The notes under the pieces are model-generated. The model was not told the origin of the DNA, ran no database searches, and worked only from the letters and a program-made list of their open reading frames with translations. Positions 11,297 to 22,200 of a stretch of DNA of 29,688 nt are shown one piece after another. The stretch's first letter is position 1; every line of letters begins with the position of its first letter. The translations under genes and the position numbers were made by a program. The stretch comes from Acanthamoeba lenticulata (lineage: Eukaryota > Discosea > Longamoebia > Acanthamoebidae): contig NAVB01000594.1 in the NCBI GenBank assembly GCA_002179805.1, positions 1 to 29,688 on the forward strand, given 5' to 3'.

Positions 11297-11644
11297 GAAT
11301 TTGAGTTGAGATTATGAACATTAGTCCCCCTTGCCTCCCAATGTAGAGACATCTCTCCTTCCTTCAAGAGGGCTGGCCTCAAAATGACAACAATACCATT
11401 CCCTCGAAGGAGGTAGTAGGCCGATGCCGCTGCAGCAGCAACAGCAGATGTCGTCTCGCCATTTGCAGTCTGGGGAGGGGCGGTCATTGCTGCCCGCTGC
11501 TGCGCAGAGCCAACAACACGGAATCCCCAGCCCAAAACCTTCTTTTCCTTCGTCCTCGCCTGCAGAACCGAGAAAAATCCCGTCTTGCCTGCCAAAAAAA
11601 TGCTTGCGGAACACAAATAACAAAAAATAGAAAAGATCATGTGG
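11297..11644. other. Intergenic region upstream of MED19, 348 bases
   Basis: Lies between the MED19 start and the stop of the upstream gene (11645). It includes a minus-strand open stretch starting near 11493 that could be an alternative first MED19 exon. Otherwise it should hold the promoter and UTRs. No other gene seen. Confidence 0.5.
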
Positions 11645-14628
11645 TCACCCCTCTGCGCGGCTCTCAAGCTGGTGATCGTCCACGTCCTCGTGGCCGGCGT
11701 GCACTTTGAGCTTCTTGGCCGCGGGAGGGTCGCCGCCCCCTTCGTCTTGGGCCATCGGCGTGTCGTTCTGGTGGTCGGCTTCTGCCCCCTCCTTGCCCTT
11801 TGCCTCGCCGTTGGTGTGCGCCTCCGGGACCATGATCTCGTCGTGCTCGCGCTTCTCCCCTCGAGTCTCCTCCTCGTTCAACATGTCCTCCTTCTTGTCC
11901 GCGGCCTCTTGCTCCCTCGGCACCTCCGTGTCCATCGCTTCGGCCATGGCCTCCGCCTTCACCTCGGCCGCAGGCGTCTCCACGTTGGCGCTCGCCTCGG
12001 GAGCCGAGGGGACCGCCACCGTCTCTGCCTGGGCGGCCTCGACGGCGCCGTTGGGAGACGCGACAAGCGCGCCGTGGAGGGCCGTGGTGAGGTTGTGCAG
12101 CGTGAGGAAGTGCTCCACCGGGAAGTGAATATTGTCGGCCTCGTAGAGCGCGCCCACCACGCGCTCCAGGTTGTTCACCACCCGCTCTCCGGCGGCAGCC
12201 TCCACCTGCTTCGCGCTGCCGCCATGGCAGCGGATGTCGCGGAGGGCGGCGACCAGCAGGGCCGCGTGGCCGCCCTGCTCGGCTGCTCGGCCGCCCGTGA
12301 GGTCCTCCCACTGCAGCGCTGCAAGGTCAGTACTACGACTGGGAGTAGTAGCGCCACGCGTGGCCGAGAGCAGGGCGGGAGATGGGCGGCGCACCGAGGC
12401 CGTCGGGCAGGGCAGCGCGAGGGAGATGAGGAGGTGGAGCAGGTGGAGCGTGATGGCCCGCCGGTTGGGGTCCTTGAGGAACGCGATAAATACGTCCGTG
12501 GGCAGGCTCAGGTAGTTCCACAGCACCTCGGCGCCTGGCGGTGACAGACACAGAGGTCAGTCGTCACGGTCGTAGTTGAGGGCAAGTCCCCAAAGGCGCA
12601 TGGGTTAAATATGGGGACGCACCGGGACGGACGAGGGCGGACTTGTAGCGCGGGTGGTCGGCAAAGAGCTCGATACAGTGGAAGATGCGCCGATAGGTCG
12701 CGTCGGCGTACGGGGCCGGAGCCTCCTCGGTCAGACTGGAGTCCGCAGCAGCCTCGGCCAGGCCGAGCATGGCCGTGTCGGCGGCCTCGGTGGCCCGCTG
12801 GCGGCCCAGCGCCTTCAAGTAGCCAGTGGCGAGGCCGAGCAGCGTGTTGATGATCGCCTGCGCGGGCGGCTGTGGGTGGATGACGGCCAAGAACTCGGGC
12901 TGCTGCTTCTCGCACAGGATGGAGAGCCACCCGAGCGCACCGGCCATCACCGCCTCCCCGGCGTTTGGCAGCTGGAGGAGCCGTGACACGTCAGCATGAT
13001 CGATATGTGACGTCAGCATGGAGGAAGAAAACGGTACGGCGAGGAGGCCGGCAAGGGCGAGCAGGACGTGGCCCTCGCGGAAGAGGGGATGGGCGATGAG
13101 CCGCCCGGCAAAGTCGTCCGAGAAGCACAGGAGGTAGAGGCACTCGACCACGCCGCACAGCTCCTCCGCCACCTTAACAACAAAAATGTGAGTAAAATGA
13201 AATAATAAGTAAAAAATGGAGGAAGAAATGGTGATGTGAGGCGCGACGGTGTACCGCGGGGGAGGGGGCGTGCTGGTAGATGTGGAGCAGCAGGCGGAGA
13301 GTATCCACAAACGCAGTGATGAGGTCGTAGAGCTTATCATGAGCCAGCACAGCGTCCAGCAGCGGCTGGTCAACTGTGCTCGCCCCATCCTGACATTTTC
13401 CAAAATTTCCAAGATTGAAATGAAAATGAAAAAAAAATCAGTAAAAAGATCTGTTGTGTAAAATAAAGAAATAAATAAATGAAGAGGCCAGGGTTGTACC
13501 CCGTTGTCAGGGCGTGGCTGAAGGAGTTCGGTCTTGAGGATCGAGCTCAGGACGGCCGTGGCCTGTCCGACCACTGTGTGCCTCTGGTGCTGGCGCGAGG
13601 TGGCGCTTTCGTTGCTTCTGCCCTCGCCAGAGGGGTTGGTGTTGTTCTTCTCGACGACCTTCTCGCTTCCTACTTGCTGCTCCTCGCGGCAGTAGTCTGC
13701 AATGCGTTGCACCTGCCCACAACAACGGTGAGTGTGCAGCAGACAGCAATAATAATAAAGAGCTGCACGTCGTACAAGGAGGCAGAGAAGGAGATCGACA
13801 AAGACGGAAGCAGAAGCGGCCAACCGCTGCGCGATGGCGGGCGCCTCGCCCGTAGAGGCCGCGAGCGCGTGTAGCACCTCTACGCCCTCGGCCACCGCTC
13901 GTCTGCCCCGAGGTCATGAGGGTCAGACGTAAAAGTAAAGAAAAACAAAGTCTCGAGCTTCGCTTGTTCGAGTAGGAAGGGTGGAAAGGGAGGTGACGTA
14001 CCGGTCGAGTGGCGAGCGGACGGTGATTTGGTCTACGAGATAGGCCGGGAGGGCGCCTGCCAGCCACCCGACGTCGGCCTCCTCTTTCTGTGCCTCCTTG
14101 CCGTGCTCGCCTCGGCTGCCATCGACATCGCCGACTTCCTCCTTCTTTACCACCTCGCCTCCATGACCATCACTTGTAGTGCCATCGCTGCTGGTCGTCG
14201 TGGCCGTAGTAGTGGTTGTACTTGCTGGTGTTGTACTACTCGGCCCATTTTCGACCTTTACGCCGCTAGGTTGGTGCTGCTGTCGCTGGTGGTTGTACTC
14301 CACCTCCATAACAGTGGCACCTGGGCCATGCCGACGCAAAACGGTGAGCAAGACGAATCGAAAGTTACGGGGGGAGGGAAGAGGCCAACAAACCGGTGGT
14401 GTCTGTGATGAAGTGCGAGCTTAAACGGCTTCCTTTGGAAAGGAGGGCATGGACGGCAGTGACCAGCGCTGGTGAGAGGTGCTGTTGTTGAGGTGAACTG
14501 GTACCAGTTGCTGTGCTTTCGTCATTGTTGCTGCTGCCGCGGGCGCCTCGGTGCCGCCGTGTGGGTCGCTGACGCGACGAGACCTCAGGTGCCGGTACAG
14601 CGTGCCGCCCTTCGTCGCAGACCTCCAT
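11645..14628 (-). CDS. Unrecognised 772-residue helical nuclear protein (ARM/HEAT-like?)
   Basis: Nine exons with closing phases: 14628-14394, 14320-14002, 13902-13776, 13712-13500, 13389-13255, 13172-13038, 12971-12623, 12534-12395, 12310-11645. I do not recognise the family. The first 180 residues are low-complexity (Ser/Thr/Gln runs) around short helices such as SPALVTAVHALLSKGSRLSS. Residues about 190-600 are Leu/Ala-rich helices of the ARM/HEAT kind, for example LCGVVECLYLLCFSDDFAGR and VLWNYLSLPTDVFIAFLKDP. The last 150 residues are an acidic Glu/Ala tail ending in PAAKKLKV, close to the c-Myc nuclear localisation signal, so the protein is probably nuclear. It sits between TFIIF beta and MED19, both RNA polymerase II factors. 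A role in transcription is possible but rests only on position and the localisation signal. Confidence 0.75.
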
Positions 14629-14866
14629 CGCAGCAGCAGCGGGGGTCCTATGCCTTGGTGGCCGTTTCTCCCGTCGAGATGTGAACTATTTTGTCGACAA
14701 GCTTGGGCCTTTCTTCCGTGTTTGGGCCATCAGAGACAGTGCTTGGTGATGATGTTGCCGAACCAACAAGAACGCCCTTCACCACTCGAGTACCACTGGA
14801 AAGTTGTTTTTGATTTTTTTCAAAGTGCAAGCAAAGCCACAGAAGCACCCCCGGTGGCCACAAGGA

Positions 14867-15974
14867 TCAAGCAGAGGCGTTGTCGCCACTGTCTGACGAC
14901 GCGGCGGGTTTCTTCTTCTCGTCGCGGTACTCGGGCCGCAGCTCGAACGTGCTCCGGTTCTCGCCCTGTTTGCACGCGGCACAACACGCGTACGTATTTC
15001 GTGTTCGTGTTGGTTATGGCGCCAAACAAGGCGGGGGGGGGTAGCAAGGATCTGGCGTACCTTCTTGTTGTAGACACAGATCTCGTTGAGGACCTCCTTG
15101 AGGTACACCACGGGCTGCTGCGTGTACTCACGCAGCGCCGACAGGGACCAGTTGTCTTGTCGCCGGAAGCAAGAGAAGATGAGCTCGATGAGCTCCGGTC
15201 GCGGCATACGCGTCATCTTGTCCTGCACGGTGTCCTCCTTGCGCTTGGGCTGTGTGTTGTTTGTCAGCACAAAGCACGCTAATTATGATGATCGTTACAT
15301 GGTGCCGCACCTTGGCGAGTGCAGTGGGCCGAGGACGCTTGATGTCGGTCTCGGTGTCGCTGATGCGCTTGACCTCGCGGGTCTTGACGTTCTCCTTCTC
15401 CTCGCGCACCTTCACCAGCGTGCGGTATTCCTTGCTGAACACCGGCTGCGTGTCCAGCCGCAGTCGTGCTACGCCCTCCATGGAAAAGCCCTCTGCGCGT
15501 CGTTGGGATTGAAATGAAGAAGCGTAGGACTTAATGGCAACGTAAAATGGAGGATGAATGGATTAGAAGTAGACGCGTACTATCTGAGTCGGAGAAGCAG
15601 TAGGAAGGCTCAGGCAATGGATTGAAGGAAATGGTATGTTCTCGCATGGAGGATCCCTCGCCAGCTGTTAATCGCCCCACCACACCTTTGGGCACGTCAT
15701 CCAGCCGTCGCTTTTTGGGGTCAGGCTGCTTGCTCTCGTCAGCCGCGCCAATATTGCCCCCTTCTATGACGGCAAGGGCTTCGGGCGTCAAGAAGAGGCG
15801 GCCCACATCCGCCCCGGGGCCCGCCCCCTCCCATGCGCGAGCGAGGTACACGGGTGCCTTGATGAGGAACACTCGTCGACCCAACCGTCGCATGTCCACA
15901 TCACGTGGCACAGCTGCTGCCGCCACAGCCTGCTGACCTTTCTCCAGCAGTTGCTGCTGCTGTTGCTGTTGCAT
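14867..15974 (-). CDS. GTF2F2: TFIIF beta subunit (RAP30)
   Basis: Four exons (15974-15581, 15492-15311, 15249-15061, 14965-14867) give 287 residues; the human protein has 249. TFIIF escorts RNA polymerase II into the preinitiation complex. Recognisable parts: an N-terminal poly-Gln run, the dimerisation region with GRRVFLIKAPVYLARAWE, the middle block RLRLDTQPVFSKEYRTLVKV, and the C-terminal winged helix with MPRPELIELIFSCFRRQDNW and TQQPVVYLKEVLNEICVYNK, closing with STFELRPEYR. That ending matches the family almost motif for motif. The reading frame is open for at least 15 codons before the chosen Met but contains no other ATG, so the start is reasonable. The extra length comes from the Gln run and an inserted segment around residues 80-110. 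Confidence 0.92.
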
Positions 15975-16085
15975 AAAGTAGTTTTTGCCGATCTTCGCAT
16001 CAGTTCTGATTTCTTTTGTTAAATAGTTGTGCTTGTCTTTTTCTTTTCCATTTCTCTTTCAAAACTTTGTGATGCATCTTTTACA

Positions 16086-17983
16086 TCACGGCTGCTTGGG
16101 GGCACGCCGGGAGGGCGACGTTGGTGGCGGCGGTGTGAGCAGCCCAAAGATGATCGTGAGCGCTTCCTCCACGGTGGCGGTACGAATTTGAGTTGTCCCA
16201 TCTGTAGCATCAAAGTCAGTTTTCCACCCCACAACACTTGGCGCTACACGAGCACTCGAGGACACACATACCACTTAGCGTAAAGCAGCCGCCACCAGCC
16301 ATAAGATCATCGGTCCACACGCCCGTGTAGCGAGCGCCGCAGGGCCAGTGGAGGGTGCCCGCCCCGTGGCGCTTGCCACGACGCCACTCGCCCTCGTAGC
16401 GGCGCGCATCTGGGTAGGTCATAGTGCCCTGGCCATGCTGCAGGTTGTTCTCCCACGTCCCCTCGTAGCGGCACCCATCGACGTAGCGGCAGCTGCCCTT
16501 CCCGTGCCACACGTTCTGCTTGAACTCGCCCTCGTACTCGAGCTCGAACTGCAGAAGCGAGTTGAGCTGTCGCCCGTAGCCGTGCAGTCGGCCCTCCTCG
16601 AACTCGCCCTCAAACAACGTTTGCGTCTCGTCCACGTAGAGGCCTATTTGAATTTTATTTATTTATTTATTATTATTTTAATATAAAACGAAGGCCAAGG
16701 CGACGAAGAAAAGAAAGAAGGGGGAGTAGGCCGCACCATAGCCATAGAGGTTGGGCAGCGGCGAGTTGCGCGAGAAGATTGAGCCCGCTGGCCGCTTCCA
16801 CTGACCCTCCCACCGTCCGCCCTGATGTACCCCCCCATAAAGGGGCACGACCAAGCACAGCATGGTGAATATCGCTGGGCGGCGACGATCAAGTTGCCGA
16901 TACGAACCTCGATGAAGGCGGCATCTTCAAAGTGGCCGATCTGGCGATCGACAATCCGGTCGCGTTGCTCCAGCTTCACCTGCATACAAAACGTGTATGT
17001 GTGTAGTGTGTGTGTGATCATGTTTTGTGTGGTGTTGCGTCGAAGAAGATGGAGGGGGGGGGAGGAGTAGCCGTACGGCCTTGGTGCGGTAGACAAACTC
17101 CCACGTCTTGTTGAGGGTCAAGTGGAGCCGGTTGTGGATGGCCGCCTCCCCAAAGTCGCGGTAGCACGCCATACGCCACAGCACAGGCTCCTTCCTGCAC
17201 GCACACGCGAGAGAGTCGGCGAGGAGAGAGGTGGAGGAGAACGAGAAGAAAGGGAGGAAGGAGCACGTACGAGAGGGAGTGGAAGAGGCGGCACACGGGG
17301 CGGAGGGCACACAGGTCGCGCGGCGTGAGGAAGGAGAACAGGTGAAGCAGAACTTCGGTGGATAGAATACAGAACACGCCCAGCGACACCGGATGGGGCG
17401 TGGGTGCGTGCCGCTGCGTGCGTGGCCGTCACCATCATGGTTCATGGGTGAGACGTCGGCCAGGCTTGCTCGCGAGCGTAGCAAGAGGCAAAGTTCAAGG
17501 AAAAAAGAATGTTGGTACGGACCTTGGCAAAGGCGACGAGGGAGAACGTGTGGTGCATGATGCGCTCAACTGACGACACGGCGGCAGGCGAGAGCGTGCC
17601 GTCTGCAGATTGCACGTAGGTCTGCAGCAGCTCCATGGCCAACTGATAGGCGATTGTGCGCGGATCCTCTGCGTGTTGGGGCACAACAGATTTGCAAATC
17701 GAAACGCGAACAAAAATGCAGCCACGATGCATGAAAAGAGATGAGGAACACGGCAGAGTACAGATGGCCCCAAGGAGGGTAGAGCACCTGCCATATCCGT
17801 GCGGCGGCGCTTGGACAGAAACGAGGGGGTGGACGCGGGGCTAGGAGACGACTCGAACGACGAGAAGCGTTCTTCGAGGCCCGAGGGCGGCGGGGACACA
17901 GGGTCACGGGCCTCATGCTGACGTTTCTCTTCCACTTCCTCCTCTTCCTCTTTCGCTCGGCTCCGTTTGGCACGTCGCGACAT
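16086..17983 (-). CDS. F-box and MORN-repeat protein
   Basis: Eight exons give 415 residues: 17983-17788, 17668-17523, 17413-17271, 17194-17077, 16979-16908, 16821-16737, 16643-16272, 16201-16086. A basic N-terminus (MSRRAKRSRAKEEEEE) and a Ser/Pro stretch lead to an F-box at about residues 125-165: LSTEVLLHLFSFLTPRDLCA, then LRPVCRLFHSLS. After KEPVLWRMACYRDF come MORN repeats: one degenerate (GGRWEGQWKR), then five clear (FEGEFEEGRLHGYGR, YEGEFKQNVWHGKG, YEGTWENNLQHGQG, YEGEWRRGKRHGAG, YTGVWTDDLMAGGG). F-box motifs bind Skp1 in SCF ubiquitin ligases; MORN repeats often mediate membrane or protein contact. A substrate adaptor role is inferred. An alternative 29-base intron at 16901-16873 was considered and rejected as too short; the 86-base intron 16907-16822 keeps phase. 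Confidence 0.88.
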
Positions 17984-18471
17984 CTCGGTATGTGTGCAGA
18001 GTGTTTGCGTCACCAAAACTTTCTCCTTCTTTTTTCTTTTTGGCGCCAAAAGAACTGAAATGAAGTGGCACGTCCACAGAGACCACGGCCACCACCTTGC
18101 ACACTCACGCTCTGTCCCTCCTCCACTGTCTTGCAAGACACCTATGGTTGTTGTTTGTTGTAGCGGTTCGGTCACGGCACATCTCAACTTCTGGCAAGGA
18201 GCAAGCACCAGAAAAAGTGGTGGGACGCTCCCAGAGTCGAACTGGGACCTCCTTGAAGCGCCAAGCCTGTGGCGAAGCTTGCAATGTTGAGTAAGCCCCC
18301 ACCAGAGGGTTGGACGGCGGCTGCAACGACTGCAAGGCGGGATGCCAACTTACCCCAAGCGCCCACCAACCTTCCTCATCCCCAACACGCCCTTTTCATG
18401 TGCAGGCTCCGCCCGACGGCAGCTCTTGTGGTTGGATGAAAATATTATCTTTTCATTGTTGAACGCGAGGG
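17984..18471. other. Intergenic region, 488 bases, with tRNA-like element
   Basis: Gap between the F-box/MORN start and the stop of the small secreted protein. It contains the tRNA-like element at 18218-18304 described separately. A 61-codon minus-strand frame (18369-18184) runs through that element and is probably chance. The rest should be promoter and UTR. Confidence 0.6.
18218..18304 (-). ncRNA. tRNA-like element with B-box and Pol III terminator
   Basis: On the minus strand this 87-base stretch has a perfect seven-base terminal inverted repeat (TGGTGGG / CCCACCA). It has a TpsiC-like arm with five paired bases (CCCAG-TTCGACT-CTGGG, matching the B-box core GTTCGANTC) and a second hairpin CGCCA-CAGGCT-TGGCG. 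A T5 run (Pol III terminator) starts two bases after its 3' end. The seven bases after the T-stem (AGCGTCC) pair with GGGGGCT at the 5' side apart from one G-G mismatch and one G-U. Against a normal tRNA: there is no good D-arm or A-box, and the anticodon loop would be six bases without T33. It may be a tRNA pseudogene, an intron-containing or divergent tRNA, or a tRNA-derived transcript. Confidence 0.3.
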
Positions 18472-19101
18472 TCACGCGAAGCAGGAAGAGCGCGGACGGA
18501 GCAAGTGGGGATCAACGCCGGGAGTGTAGTCCACGTAGTCTATCTCGTGACCGGCACCTAGCATGGAAAGGAGCAGCTTGAGCGGCGCTCGACTTGAAGG
18601 GTCCACCCAGTAGACAAGCGCACACCCTTGAACGGGCCTCCCCTCCCAGCGCTCCACCTGGCGACCCTGGAGCACGTCGTGGCCCGCAAAGGTTGTGTAG
18701 TTGACAAACTGCAGCGGGTCGGTGTATTCGCCCTCCTCGTAGGAGGTCAGCTTGCACTGGGTCTGCTGCTGTCCGTCGGTACCTGGCCAAGTGATCGTTA
18801 CGCTCCTGTTCTGCTGCTGCTGGACCAGCATGGTAGTAAGTCTGTTGGTAAACTCGGCCGCCTCGCTCCACCAACCGCCGATGTAGTGGGACTGGAACTT
18901 GGCGCTGGTGGCGTACGTCCCGACGAGGAGCGTCATGTTGGCGGCCGTGGGATGAAAGCTGACCATCCTGTCGAACTTGGCCGTGTACTCGGTTGCGTAG
19001 GAGGGCCGCGTCGGCTGTGCGCCCACCGGAACGACAAAGGCGCGCGTGGCCACCGTCAGGCATACCAAGAGTATCAATACAATAGAAGAGACAAGAGTCA
19101 T
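18472..19101 (-). CDS. Small secreted protein, intronless, family unknown
   Basis: One exon of 209 residues when started at the Met at 19101, which begins a classic signal peptide (LVSSIVLILLVCLTVATRAF). A Met 28 codons further upstream (19185) is in frame but would bury the signal peptide. The mature part starts around YATEYTAKFDRMVSF and has three N-glycosylation sequons (NMT, NRS, NYT), three cysteines, and a long aromatic beta-strand pattern (FQSHYIGGWWSEAAEF, GCALVYWVDPSSRAPLKLLL). It ends YVDYTPGVDPHLLRPRSSCF. This general layout, with a PGVDP...C ending, recalls secreted LolA/ependymin-like proteins of amoebae and oomycetes, but I cannot assign it. It is the only intronless gene in the window. 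Confidence 0.75.
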   Translation of the reverse strand: MTLVSSIVLILLVCLTVATRAFVVPVGAQPTRPSYATEYTAKFDRMVSFHPTAANMTLLVGTYATSAKFQSHYIGGWWSEAAEFTNRLTTMLVQQQQNRSVTITWPGTDGQQQTQCKLTSYEEGEYTDPLQFVNYTTFAGHDVLQGRQVERWEGRPVQGCALVYWVDPSSRAPLKLLLSMLGAGHEIDYVDYTPGVDPHLLRPRSSCFA

Positions 19102-19259
19102 GGTCTTGTTCTTCCTTTCTTGCTGAGACCAAGCACACGTTTTGAAATGGGCAAACTTGAGCCCCGACGATAGGATCAGGGCCAATGGCGCGCTGCGGCA
19201 GCGGAAGGCAAACGAAAAAGCTGATATTTGATTTTTGCCGGAAGGCGCGTGTTCAAGCT

Positions 19260-22200
19260 TCAGAGGGTCGGCTTGCGCCTGCCTGTCGACGATGACGCCG
19301 TGAGGCGGTGGCGCTCCAAAAAGTCGCCGAGCTCGCTCAGCTCATCGTGCCACATGTCCGTCGGTTGTCGTCGCTGCAACGTCTCCATCTCCGCCCTGAA
19401 TCCGCCACCACCTCGTGGTCAGTTTCTGCGCCTGGTTGTAGAAGAAGAAGAAGAGGGGGCGAGTGATCGTACTGCTTCTTCTTGTGCTTGTCGCGCAGCT
19501 GCTCGATGCGCTCCGAGGTCAGGTTCCACAGCGGCGCGCGCAGCAGGTAGTCAAAGCCCCCGCTGGCGCTGGCGCTGGCGCTGCTTCCGCTGCTGCTTGG
19601 CGTCTCCTCTTCTGGCGTCGCGGATGCCTCGCCAGCGCCGGCGGCCGCCGTGGGCGACTGCTGCGGTGCGAGCGCGTCAAAGCCCAGCTCCTTGAGCCGC
19701 CCCAGCAGCGCGTCTCGCCGTTGGTTGACCACTGCACCAACGATCACAACAAAGACGACGATGACAACGACGGTCAGAGCCGCGCTCGAGCTGAAGCAAG
19801 GACCCTGTAGGCGTACCCGGGAGGCGGCCTGTGCTGACGAGCTCGTAGAAGCGCGCCTGGTTGGAGAGTACGACCAGCTCGTTGGCCATCGTCTTGAGCT
19901 GCCACGCCTTTCGGCGGTCGTAGTAGTCCAGTCTGTCGTCATCGTCATCGTCACCGTCACCGTCAACATCCACCACCAATCAATTGGCCAAGCGTGAGAA
20001 AGAGAGTGAGAGGGCGCGCACCGGAGCGGGAAGAAGGTGTCGATGACGTCGAGCGGCGACGCAAAGCGGCGGATGCGGCCATCGACGTCAAAGAGGTGCA
20101 TGTTGTTGAGGCTGATCTGGCTGTACAACTTGAAGTGCTCCACAAAGCCCACGCGCTCGGCCAGCTCCATCTGGTCCCTGTTGGTTTCTCGGCCAGCCAG
20201 CCAGTCAGCTGTCGTGCGCTCGTGTCGTGCGGCGCACGCGGGGGAGGGGGAAGCGTACTTGGAGAGAAAGACGTGAAAATCGACAGAGTTCTCCGTGTGG
20301 TATTCCTTAAAGCCCCGGATGAGCGGCCGTCGGCCGCGCCGCGCGGGCTTGGCCATGTCGTCCAGGAACTCCTTGTAGTTGGCCGTCCAGCGCTTGGCCG
20401 GCAGGTCCGTGATCCGCACCGTCGTCGCGTTCATCTGCACCACGGTGAAGAATGTAAGGAACGCGAAGCACGTTTTCGAGACTTCGTCGCGGCAGCACCT
20501 TCTCGACGAGGCCGATCGAGACAAAGTTGGACGAATTGCGCTTCTGCGGGAGGATCGGGCCGGCGAGACCGCGCCACCAGGGCTTGAGGGGCTCCATTTC
20601 GCGTCCCTCCATCCGGCGCCGCACGTTCTCCACCACCGCCATCGGGTCGAACGCCGGAATCTGCGTGCTCCAGCCCGTGCCTGTGTGCGCGTGTGTGTCG
20701 TGTCGTGCGGCGCATGAGCACACACGCGCGTGTCGTGTCGTGTCGTCGTGTTATGCTGATGACGGACCGAGGCCCTCGCAGCCGTTGAGGAGGATGGTGG
20801 GCACGACGGGCACGAAGAACTGGGGCTGCACACGCTCGCCGTCCTCGTCGAGGTAATTGAGCAGGTGGTCGTCCTCCTCGCGGAAGAGCAAACGCGCCGC
20901 TGCGTCGAGCCGCGTGAAGATGTATCGCGCGCTCGCCGCGTCCTTTCCGCCCTGCAGCCTATTGTGATCACGCCCACGTCATAAGCGTGTGTCATGCGCG
21001 GCATGAGCGCGTGTCGTGTCGTGTCGTGTCGTGTCGTGTCGTGTCGTGTCGTGTCGTGTCGTGTCGTGTCGTGTCGTGTCGTGTCGTGTCTGTACCGTGT
21101 GCCAAACTGGCCGGCGGGGAAGAGGAGCGGCACGTTGTTGGATCCGGCAAAGTTCTGGGCCATGTGGACGATGGTCGAGTGGAGCGAGGCCTCGCCGTGG
21201 TGGTAGGCCGTCTGCTCGGCCACGTAGCCGGCCAGCTGCGCGACCTTCATCTCGCCGTGCAGCTTCCGCTTGAAGCACGCGTAAAGGACCTTGCGCTGGC
21301 CCGGCTTGAGGCCATCGACGACCGACGGAATGCTGCGAATGTTGTCTGCGTTGGAAAACAACACCAATTCCTGACATTCCACCGTCACGCCACGCGTGGT
21401 CAGCACGCTTGGACAAACGTGTGGAATGTCAAACATGCTGCATGTGGCGCACCTTGTCGATAAAGTCGGCAAAGGTGATGGCGCGGTCGACGTGGGCCTC
21501 GTCCTGGCGGAAGAGGTCTTCCGAATAGAGCGGGAGGTCGTACTCGTGGTTGGCCACCCGCTGGCGCTGCTCCTCGTAGAACCGCAGGAGCCACTGCTTG
21601 CGCTCCTCGACGCGGTCCCGCCCAAAGGCCATGTCGATCCGCTGGCCGTCGTCGGGCCCGCCCCAGCGGAAGCCGATGCGGTGACGCTCGAGCGCGCGAA
21701 AGTAGTGGCGGCCCTCCTCGGTCGTGTTGGTGCCGAGACCCTTGTAGTACTTGATCCGCCACCGCGCCCGCTCGGCCGGGTCCAGACCCTCGTGCCACCG
21801 CTGGTACTCGGACAGCGCAAAGAACACCTTTTCGTTTGCGTCGTCACCGGCCTTTGATGACGATGATGAAGAGGAAGAAGACAACGACCTCTTGCGGCTG
21901 GCCTTGACGATGGGGGTGATGAACTCCTCGACAAAGCCGCGCTCGAGGAGGGCCGGCCAGAACCGGTGGAGGAAGTTGATGACGAGGCCCTTGATGTGCG
22001 ACCCGTCGTGGTCCTGGTCGGTCATGAGCATGATCTTGCCGTAGCGCAGGCCATGGTTGGGGTCGACCCCACCGCCACCGCCCTCGCCGTCCTCGCCCGC
22101 GCTGGCCTGGGCCTGAGGCTGGTCCTGGCCCTGCGCCTGGGCCTGGGCCTCGTCTTCGGCGTAGGTGCGCTCGTGGTTGAGCCCGAGGATCGTCGTGATC

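Noticed and set aside
11639..12544. 301-codon plus-strand open frame
   Set aside because: It is antisense to the last exons of the unidentified nuclear protein. The frame is long only because GC-rich coding DNA lacks stops on the other strand.
16873..16901. A 29-base intron in the F-box/MORN gene
   Set aside because: It keeps frame, but is shorter than any other intron here; the 86-base intron 16907-16822 also keeps phase and has a better acceptor.
18184..18369. 61-codon minus-strand frame upstream of the F-box/MORN gene
   Set aside because: It overlaps the tRNA-like element, has no domain and no link in phase to a neighbouring exon.
19337..21934. 865-codon minus-strand open frame
   Set aside because: It runs through TOP2 exons and introns in the wrong frame and carries Arg/Ser/Thr-rich translation with no domain. 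The spliced TOP2 frame explains the region.
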